From DASSUW01 sp963844205 (lineage in GTDB: Bacteria > Actinomycetota > Thermoleophilia > Solirubrobacterales > Solirubrobacteraceae): DNA of 64,000 bases. Shown one piece after another: positions 58,429 through 64,000 of this stretch. The notes under the pieces were generated by a model. The model worked only from the letters and a program-made list of their open reading frames with translations, was not told the origin of the DNA and did not search any database. Made by a program: the position numbers and the translations under genes. The stretch is taken from the NCBI GenBank assembly GCA_963844205.1, contig CAWJNK010000001.1:1922001-1986000 (forward strand), in the 5' to 3' direction. Position 1 is the stretch's first letter. Each line of letters begins with the position of its first letter.

Positions 58429-58677
58429 GCGAACGTCGATGTCGCAGGCGTGACCTGCGAACCTCAAACGTCGCAGGCGTGGCCGACCAACGTCAACTAC
58501 GCGGGTAAGGGAGGCGGGGACCCGGCGGTTTCGTGAAATTTCGAACTCGCTGGCCGTCCGAATTTCACGAAACCCCTCGTATGCGGCGGAAACGTGAAAT
58601 TCGCAGAGGAGGGCGGTCCAAAATTCCACGAAACCGCCGGTCCGCCGCCTCCCCACCCAGCCGCAGTTGACGTTCGC
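58429..58677. repeat. Long palindromic intergenic element, copy C, with partial duplications at its left edge
   Basis: The core 58485-58677 ends with GCCGCAGTTGACGTTCGC and begins with a decayed inverse (CCAACGTCAACTACGCGGG). Internal motifs alternate: GGTTTCGTGAAATTTCGAAC (58527), inverse GTCCGAATTTCACGAAACC (58556), GGAAACGTGAAATTCGC (58588), inverse TCCAAAATTCCACGAAACC (58617). To the left, GGCGAACGTCGATGTCGCAG and CAAACGTCGCAGGCGTGGCC are partial arm duplicates. Before the IS inserted, the element lay between convergent xseB and the pyrD-like gene. Confidence 0.88.
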
Positions 58678-58686
58678 CGGCGCCAC

Positions 58687-60395
58687 CTAGGAGGCCGCTG
58701 AAATAGTCGCGGTGCTGTCCGGTGGGTTTAAGACCCTGTCGGGCATGCTGGCGACGAGGTCTGGTCAGGTCGGGTTCTTTGATGCGGCCGAGCTCGCTCG
58801 GCCGCTGCCGAAGGGGTCGTTTTTCGCGCTGCTGGCCGAGCATGGACAGCGGATCGTGCGCGATGAGGACTTCGCGGCGTGTTATTCGCCGGGGATGGGA
58901 CGGCCGTCGATCCCGCCGTCGCAGCTGGCGATGGTGTTGCTGTTGCAGTACCGCACCGGGGCGTCGGACGAGCAGGCGATGGAATGCGTGGGCTGGGATC
59001 TGCGCTGGAAGATCGCGCTCGGGCTGGCGGTCGATCATCCGGGCTGGCATCCGACGTCGCTGACGAAGTTCCGCGCGCGGCTGCTGCTGCACCGTCTGGA
59101 GCGCCTGGCGTTGGAGCGCTCGCTGGTGCTGGCCGAGGAGCTTGGGATGCTCGAGGGGCCGGTCGAGCAGATCATCGATTCGACGCCGATGCTCGGCGCG
59201 GCTGCGACGCAGGACACGGTCAAGCTCGTCCGTCATGGCGTGCGCAAGCTGCTCGATGCGGTCGCTGGCGTCGACGCAGATGCGGCGGGCCAGCTCGATC
59301 GCGCCTTGGAGTTCGATTACGCGCGGCCCAACGAGAAGCCTGATTGTCGCTGGCGCGAGCGCGCCGAGCGCGAGCGGATGCTCACGCGCGTCGCCCAGGA
59401 CGCCGAGCGGGCGCTGCAGGCCGTCGAACAGGCCGACGGATTGCTCGCCGATGAGGCGGTCGGCGACGCGCAGCGGTTGTTGCGGGAGCTGATCGGCCAG
59501 GACTTCGACGTCGATGACGACGGCGTCCCGCGGCTTTATCGCGGCACGCGCGCGGACCGGATCATCTCGACGGTCGACCCGGAGATGCGCCACGGGCGCA
59601 AGAGCCAGCATCAGCGCTTTGACGGCTACAAGCTCTCGGCGGCGGTCACCAACACGCGCGAGCCGCTGATCACCGCGGTCGAGGTCGCCCCGGCGAGCGA
59701 GCAGGATGGGCCGCAAGCCAAGCACCTCATCGACGCCCAACCGGCCGCGCGGCGCCCACCGCGGGTGCTCGGTGACACCGCCTACGGGACCGGCCCGGTT
59801 CGCGCCGAGCTCGCTGAGCGCGGCGTCGATGTCCTCGCTCCGCTGGCGCCGGGGATGACCAAGCCCGGCCGCTTCGGCAAGCGCGACTTCCACGTCGACC
59901 TCGACGCGGGAACCGTGACCTGCCCGGCCGGCGAGACGGCACCGATCCGCACCGAACCCAAGGGCGCTCGCCGCGCCAGGTTCGCGAAGGCGGCCTGCGA
60001 TCGCTGCGCTCTGCGAGACCGTTGCGTCCAACCCGCCGGTGGCTTTAAGGCCGTCCTGCTCGCGCCCGAAGAAGAGCTGATGATCGCGGCCCGCCAAGCG
60101 CTCGACGACCCGCCGACTGCTGAGCACCTGCGGCGCACCCGCCCGCGCGTCGAGCGACTACTCGGGCTGCTCGCACACCGCTACACAGCCCGCCGCAGCC
60201 GCTACATCGGCACCCGCAAAGCCCGCCTACAGGCCGCCTGGACCGCCGCGCTGGTCAACCTCCACCCGATCAGCCACCACCTGGCCCCCCAGACGGCATG
60301 ACCGACAAGCGCGCCGGTTCCCGAACCCACCCAACCGACCGGCGGCCGCCATCAACGCCCGGCGCGCCAAACCGACTTCTTCAGGGATCTCCTAG
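58687..60395 (+). mobile_element. IS1182-family insertion sequence
   Basis: Terminal inverted repeats of 23 bp (58687-58709 and 60373-60395) match at 18 positions, reading CTAGGAG, then CTGAA, then AGTCG. CTAG appears at both tips and may be a duplicated 4-bp palindromic target. The single transposase gene fills the element. Insertion reconstituted the TAG stop of the pyrD-like gene (60394-60392), so no gene was broken. Intact ends and an open transposase frame suggest recent arrival. Confidence 0.87.
58712..60301 (+). CDS. IS1182-family DDE transposase
   Basis: The 529-residue transposase starts at GTG 58712. The N-terminal region (YSPGMGRPSIPPSQLAMVLLLQY, VGWDLRWKIALGL) and the catalytic core (IIDSTPMLGAAATQDTVKL with the first Asp, VLGDTAYGTG with the second) are followed by a zinc-like Cys cluster (CPAGET, CDRCALRDRC). 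A C-terminal helical end (RHRRSRYIGTRKARLQAAW-type, here RRSRYIGTRKARLQAAWTAA) completes it. The pattern is that of IS1182. The frame is complete. It moves the element it lies in. Confidence 0.93.
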   Translation: MLSGGFKTLSGMLATRSGQVGFFDAAELARPLPKGSFFALLAEHGQRIVRDEDFAACYSPGMGRPSIPPSQLAMVLLLQYRTGASDEQAMECVGWDLRWKIALGLAVDHPGWHPTSLTKFRARLLLHRLERLALERSLVLAEELGMLEGPVEQIIDSTPMLGAAATQDTVKLVRHGVRKLLDAVAGVDADAAGQLDRALEFDYARPNEKPDCRWRERAERERMLTRVAQDAERALQAVEQADGLLADEAVGDAQRLLRELIGQDFDVDDDGVPRLYRGTRADRIISTVDPEMRHGRKSQHQRFDGYKLSAAVTNTREPLITAVEVAPASEQDGPQAKHLIDAQPAARRPPRVLGDTAYGTGPVRAELAERGVDVLAPLAPGMTKPGRFGKRDFHVDLDAGTVTCPAGETAPIRTEPKGARRARFAKAACDRCALRDRCVQPAGGFKAVLLAPEEELMIAARQALDDPPTAEHLRRTRPRVERLLGLLAHRYTARRSRYIGTRKARLQAAWTAALVNLHPISHHLAPQTA

Positions 60396-61468
60396 CCGCC
60401 GGCGTCAACGCCGACGGCGTCGCCGAGGCCCGAGAGACCGTCGCGGGCCAGCAGCGCCGCGAGCCCGCGGCCGATCCGGCCGACGACCCCCGGCCCCTCG
60501 TACACCAGCGCCGTGTAGACCTGCACCAGCGAGGCGCCGAGCCGGATCATGCGGTACGCGTCCGCGGCCGAGGCGATGCCGCCCGAGCCGATCACCGCGA
60601 AGCGGTCCCCGGCCGCGCGGTAGAGCTCGGCCACGGTCCGCTCCGCCGCAGCCCGCGCGGGTGGGCCGGAGACGGCGCCGGGGAGCCCGAACGGGTTGCC
60701 CGGCGGCAGGTTGACCGAGAGGCCCGACACGAACGGCGCATCGACCGCGGCCAGGAACGTCTCGAGCTCCCGCGCCCCGGCGAACGGGGCGACCTTGACG
60801 AACAGCGGCCGCTCCACCCCCAGCCCGCCGAGCGCGTCCAGCAGCGCGCGTAGCCGTGCGCGGTCGGCGAAGAACGCGTGGCCGTCGCGCGTGTTCGGGC
60901 AGCTCAGGTTGAGGACGACGTAGTCGGCGAGCCGCTGGCAGCGCCGGACCGACTCGACGTAGTCGGCGATCACGGCCTCGTCCGGCAGCACCTCGGACGC
61001 CGCGCCGCGATTCGTGCTGACGACGTTGACGCCGACCGGGACCGGCGGCCGCGGCCGGGCGAGCCGCTCGGCCACGCGTGCCGCTCCGTCGTTCGGCACG
61101 CCGTAGTGGACGACGATCGCCCGCTCGGCCGGCACCCGGAACAGCCGCGGCCGCAGGTTGCCCGCCGACGCGTCCGCCGACACCGACCCGACCTCGACGT
61201 GCCCGAACCCGAGCGAGGCCAGCACCGGAACCGCGCGGGCGCTCTTGTCGAAGCCCGCGGCGAGCCCGAGCGGAGTCGCGAAGCGCAGCCCCGCGACCTC
61301 GGTCGCCAGCGCGGGATCGAGCCGAGCGCGGCCCGCGACGACCCGGCACGCGACCGGCGACCGGCTCAGCAGGGCCGCGGCACGAACCGTCGCATCATGG
61401 ACGCGCTCCGGATCCGCGCGGAACAGGGCCGGCCGCACGATCGCTCGGTAGAGCCGCACGGGCCGCAC
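60392..61468 (-). CDS. pyrD: Dihydroorotate dehydrogenase-like flavoprotein (class 2 layout, atypical motifs)
   Basis: The 358-residue TIM barrel has the class 2 N-terminus (RPALFRADPERVHDATVRAA), then GLAAGFDKSARAVPVLASLGFGHVEVGSV. FMN-binding segments are VNVVSTNRGA, FVKVAPFAG, SVNLPPGNP and VIGSGGIASAADAYRMIRLGASLVQVYTALVYEGP. Two usual class 2 sites differ: INRMGFNNDG reads VVHYGVPNDG, and the SSPN motif with catalytic Ser reads NLSCPNT. The symbol is therefore tentative. The TAG stop lies in the CTAG at the IS boundary. Confidence 0.82.
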   Translation of the reverse strand: MRPVRLYRAIVRPALFRADPERVHDATVRAAALLSRSPVACRVVAGRARLDPALATEVAGLRFATPLGLAAGFDKSARAVPVLASLGFGHVEVGSVSADASAGNLRPRLFRVPAERAIVVHYGVPNDGAARVAERLARPRPPVPVGVNVVSTNRGAASEVLPDEAVIADYVESVRRCQRLADYVVLNLSCPNTRDGHAFFADRARLRALLDALGGLGVERPLFVKVAPFAGARELETFLAAVDAPFVSGLSVNLPPGNPFGLPGAVSGPPARAAAERTVAELYRAAGDRFAVIGSGGIASAADAYRMIRLGASLVQVYTALVYEGPGVVGRIGRGLAALLARDGLSGLGDAVGVDAGG

Positions 61469-61483
61469 GATATGGCGCGGCCG

Positions 61484-61573
61484 GACGAGCTGGCGCCGCC
61501 GGACGAGCTGGCGCCGCCGGACGAGCTGGCGCCGCCGGACGAGCTGGCGCCGCCGGACGAGCTGGCGCCGCCG
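61484..61573. repeat. 18-bp tandem repeat, five copies
   Basis: Five identical units of GACGAGCTGGCGCCGCCG (61484-61573), with a partial sixth, fill most of the 125-base gap between the pyrD-like start and the FHA gene stop. The perfect identity marks recent expansion. It occupies the leader or promoter region of the pyrD-like gene. Confidence 0.95.
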
Positions 61574-61593
61574 GACGAGCGGCGGCGCGGCGC

Positions 61594-62301
61594 TCAGCCG
61601 CCCTCGTCGGCGCTCACGAGGCCGCTGCGGAGCGCGAGCAGCGCGATCTCGGCCCGCTGGTCGGGGCGCGGCATGTCGTCGAGCCCGAGCGCGCGGCCGA
61701 GGTGGTCGAGCTCGATCTCGACGGCCTCCAGCGGGATGCCGGTCGCTGCGGCGATCTCCTCGTCGCTCGACTGGTTGATGCCCTCGCCGTCGGTGAACAG
61801 CGGCCGGCAGAGCGCCTGCAGCACCCGCTGCTGCTGCTCGGAGAAGCGCGGGGTGGCGCTCAGCTCGCCGGGCACGAGCGTCGGCACGACGCGGACCGGC
61901 CCGGGGTCGCAGAACGCGAAGACCGTGCGGCCGATGCGCAGCAGGTCCCCGTCAGACAGCCGCCGGCGGCCTGAGAGCCGCAGGCCGTTGACCCACGTGC
62001 CGTTCTGGGACAGCCCGTCGTCGCTCACCGTCCACTCGCCGGCGCGATACGCGAGCTCGGCGTGCACGCGCGACATCTCGGGGTCCCACGGGACCGAGAT
62101 GTCCGCTTCCTCGCGCCGGCCGAGCGTGAGGCCGCCCTCCGACCGCCGCGCCAGCGAGCAGATCAGCTGGCGGCCCTCGTCGTCGCGATAGACCAGGAAC
62201 GGGTCGCCGATCCGCTCGGCGGCCCGGCGCGCCTCGAGCTCCTCCTGTGTGGGCTTACCAAGGGTGAGCGGTGACTCCACCGCCCGAGCGTACCGAACCA
62301 C
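61594..62301 (-). CDS. FHA-domain protein with C-terminal helical domain
   Basis: The 235-residue protein has an FHA domain at about 40-135 (SEGGLTLGRREEADISVPWDPEMSRVHAEL, DDGLSQNGTWVNGLRLSGRRRL, LLRIGRTVFAF). A C-terminal helical part follows (SEQQQRVLQALCRPLFTDGEG, DEEIAAATGIPLEAVEIELDHLGRALGL) resembling a small winged helix. It could couple phosphothreonine signals to another protein or DNA. GTG 62301 is taken; GTG 62280 is possible. It follows the Bax1-I gene with no gap. Confidence 0.85.
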   Translation of the reverse strand: MVRYARAVESPLTLGKPTQEELEARRAAERIGDPFLVYRDDEGRQLICSLARRSEGGLTLGRREEADISVPWDPEMSRVHAELAYRAGEWTVSDDGLSQNGTWVNGLRLSGRRRLSDGDLLRIGRTVFAFCDPGPVRVVPTLVPGELSATPRFSEQQQRVLQALCRPLFTDGEGINQSSDEEIAAATGIPLEAVEIELDHLGRALGLDDMPRPDQRAEIALLALRSGLVSADEGG

Positions 62302-62967
62302 TCAGTCCGAGGAGAAGATGTTCAGGAGCGAGATGAAGATGTTGACGATCGAGACGAAGATGCCGGTCGCGAGCCAGATCGCGTCGCGCTCGGTCCCGTG
62401 CTTGCGCAGGAAGTTGAAGTCGACCACGATCAACAGCGCCGACAGCGCGTAGATCCCGAGGCTGACGAGCGGGCTGATGGTGCCGCCGAAGAGCGTCCAC
62501 AGGATCGTCCCGCAGCAGAGCGCGAAGACGACCAGCGACAGCGGCCGCATCCACGGCGCGAGGTCCTTCGAGAGGACGAATCCGAGCGCGCCGGCGCCGA
62601 GCACCGTCGCTGCCGTGCCGGCGAACGCCTGCGTCAGCGCGTCGGTCTCGACGGACGCGAAGTAGGCGATCACCGGACCGAGGCCGATGCCGATCGCGAG
62701 CGCCGTCGCGAACAGCCAGAACATCGCGAAGGCGCCGACGCGGAAGCGCTCCCCCGCGAACGACGAGACGAGCAGCATGCCGAAGCCCGCGAACGAGAAC
62801 GCGCGTGCTGTGCCGAGCGACAGCTCCTTCCCGATCAGCGTGCCGACAGCACAGAAGGCCAGCGCGATGGCGACCAGGAACAGCACCTGGCCCATCAGCT
62901 GGGCGGTGGAGATGGCGCGCGGGGCGACGCCCTCGCGATAGGTCGCGGCGGTGCTCGTCTCGGACAT
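62302..62967 (-). CDS. Bax inhibitor-1-like (YccA/BI-1) membrane protein
   Basis: The 221-residue protein has seven predicted membrane helices and ends with ALLIVVDFNFLRKHGTERDAIWLATGIFVSIVNIFISLLNIF, the BI-1 hallmark of a final helix in a small-subunit YetJ-like channel. These proteins conduct calcium or modulate FtsH. I chose ATG 62967 over 62976. It is upstream of the FHA gene, with adjacent stop and start. Confidence 0.87.
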   Translation of the reverse strand: MSETSTAATYREGVAPRAISTAQLMGQVLFLVAIALAFCAVGTLIGKELSLGTARAFSFAGFGMLLVSSFAGERFRVGAFAMFWLFATALAIGIGLGPVIAYFASVETDALTQAFAGTAATVLGAGALGFVLSKDLAPWMRPLSLVVFALCCGTILWTLFGGTISPLVSLGIYALSALLIVVDFNFLRKHGTERDAIWLATGIFVSIVNIFISLLNIFSSD

Positions 62968-63000
62968 GGCGCGCAATGTACCCCTGAAAGGGGCTTACCA

Positions 63001-64000
63001 TTACACCTTCTGGACGAGCGTCCCGGTGCCGAGGCCGCCGCCGCAGCACATGGTCACGAGGCCGACCTCCTTGTCGGTCCGCTCGAGCTCGTGGAGCAGG
63101 GTCGTGAGCAGCCGCGCGCCCGTCGATCCGAGCGGGTGCCCGAGCGCCATCGCGCCGCCGTTGACGTTCACGCGGTCCATGTCCGGCTCGAGCTCCCGCT
63201 GCCACGCGAGGACGACCGGCGCGAACGCCTCGTTGATCTCGACGAGGTCGATGTCGCCCATCGTCATGCCGTTGCGCTCGAGCAGCTTCCGCGTCGCCGG
63301 GATGGGGCCGGTGAGCATCATCACCGGGTCGACGCCGACGGTCGTCTGGTCGACGATCCGGGCGCGCGGCGCAACGCCGAGCTCGGCGGCCTTGTCGGCG
63401 CTCATGAGCAGGAGCGCGGCCGCGCCGTCGGAGATCTGGGACGAGTTGCCGGCCGTGACCTTGCCGTCCGGCCTGAAGGCGGGCTTGAGGCCCGCCAGGG
63501 CCTCAAGGCTCGTGTCGGGCCGGATGCCCTGGTCGGAGACGTAGGTCGAGCCGTTGATCGCGAACGGGATCGTCTCGCGCTCGAAGCGGCCCTCCTCGGT
63601 GGCGCGCGCGGCGAGCTGGTGCGAGCGCAGCGCGAACTCGTCCATCTCCGACCGCGGGATCTCCCACTGGTCCGCGATCATCTCGGCCGAGATGCCCTGC
63701 GGCACAAGGTTGTAGCGCTCGAGCAGCTCCGGCGGCCACGGCGAGCCGACGTCGTCGACCCACTTGAATCCGACGCCCATCGGGATGTGGCCCATGTGCT
63801 CGACCCCGCCGCCGATCACGACGTCGTGCACGCCCGCGGCGATCAGCGCGGCGCCGAAGTTGACGGCCTGCTGCGCCGAGCCGCACTGGCGGTCGACGGT
63901 GGTGGCCGGCGTCTCGACCGGCAGGCCGGCCTGGAGCCAGGCGTTGCGGCCGACGTTGAACATCTGCTCGCCGTACTGCTGCACGCAGCCGCAGATCACG
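63001..64000 (-). CDS. Thiolase (acetyl-CoA acyltransferase), 5' end outside window
   Basis: The C-terminal 332 residues of a thiolase have the acyl-accepting Cys in VDRQCGSAQQAVNFGAALI, GGGVEHMGHIPMG, the active-site NEAFAP, GGAMALGHPLGSTGARLLTTL and the second Cys in MCCGGGLGTGTLV. It would work in beta-oxidation or acyl-CoA condensation. The gene runs off the right edge, so the N-terminus is unseen. No other fatty acid gene is in the window. Confidence 0.94.
   Translation of the reverse strand, partial: VICGCVQQYGEQMFNVGRNAWLQAGLPVETPATTVDRQCGSAQQAVNFGAALIAAGVHDVVIGGGVEHMGHIPMGVGFKWVDDVGSPWPPELLERYNLVPQGISAEMIADQWEIPRSEMDEFALRSHQLAARATEEGRFERETIPFAINGSTYVSDQGIRPDTSLEALAGLKPAFRPDGKVTAGNSSQISDGAAALLLMSADKAAELGVAPRARIVDQTTVGVDPVMMLTGPIPATRKLLERNGMTMGDIDLVEINEAFAPVVLAWQRELEPDMDRVNVNGGAMALGHPLGSTGARLLTTLLHELERTDKEVGLVTMCCGGGLGTGTLVQKV

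Noticed and set aside
1..64000. CRISPR array or cas genes
   Set aside because: The repeats found are tandem units without unique spacers or are dispersed palindromes; no Cas protein motifs are present.
1..64000. tRNA and rRNA genes
   Set aside because: No T-loop GGTTCGAATCC-type segment with a matching acceptor stem was noticed by eye; a tRNAscan run would settle it.

Overview
The window is high-GC DNA with dense, often overlapping genes and many GTG and TTG starts. It carries several SigB/SigF-type sigma factors, PspA with its actinobacterial partners, MarP, a YkuD transpeptidase, ydaO-type riboswitches and an AddAB-like pair. This points to a soil actinobacterium, most likely Thermoleophilia/Solirubrobacterales; the taxon is inferred, since no rRNA or tRNA gene was seen.

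Region by region. 1-6.2 kb: start of an ATP-dependent DNA ligase with a phosphoesterase domain (cut by the left edge), a STAS/anti-sigma-kinase pair, a WXG100-type gene set ending in a WHH-nuclease polymorphic toxin with a SUKH immunity gene, an SseB-like protein and an RpoD-type sigma factor. 6.3-20.8 kb: stress-regulation region with a Crp-like regulator, a ferritin-like protein, a GAF-PAS-GAF-PP2C phosphatase, CsbD, BON and small membrane proteins, two SigB/F-type sigma factors, two more STAS proteins, two more HATPase-type proteins, a ParB-like protein, an orphan MsmK/UgpC ATPase and an ANTAR regulator. Several stress genes have a GTTT-like/GGGTAG promoter. 20.8-31 kb: YihY membrane protein, a NarL-type two-component pair and an AddAB-type helicase-nuclease. 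31-40 kb: topoisomerase III, MarP protease, a penicillin-binding protein, FHA and ParA proteins, and an L,D-transpeptidase. 40-46.8 kb: a tightly coupled leftward operon M23 peptidase-lgt-lysA-hom-thrC-thrB led by a c-di-AMP riboswitch. 46.9-50.8 kb: htpX-pspAB and pspA-pspAA converging around a DJ-1/PfpI gene, then an NlpC/P60 hydrolase with its own c-di-AMP riboswitch. 51-58.4 kb: cell-wall-binding lipoprotein, ArsR regulator with a truncated SRPBCC partner, cupin, methyltransferase, RsgA-like GTPase, PP2C phosphatase and xseAB. 58.4-64 kb: an IS1182-type insertion sequence, a PyrD-like dehydrogenase, an FHA protein, a Bax1-I-like membrane protein and a thiolase cut by the right edge.

The most unusual content is non-coding. 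Four intergenic elements of about 190 bp (31.2, 40.0, 53.1 and 58.5 kb) share conserved inverted ends. Each encloses four copies of an internal motif in alternating orientation; that motif differs between elements but matches within each. They fill gaps next to stop codons, mostly between convergent genes. A second family, a pair of perfect hairpins with NGGAY loops, lies at two other convergent junctions (17.7 and 36.5 kb) and shows compensatory stem changes. I know of no description of either family. Short in-frame tandem repeats also occur inside or at the ends of addA, thrB and a STAS gene.
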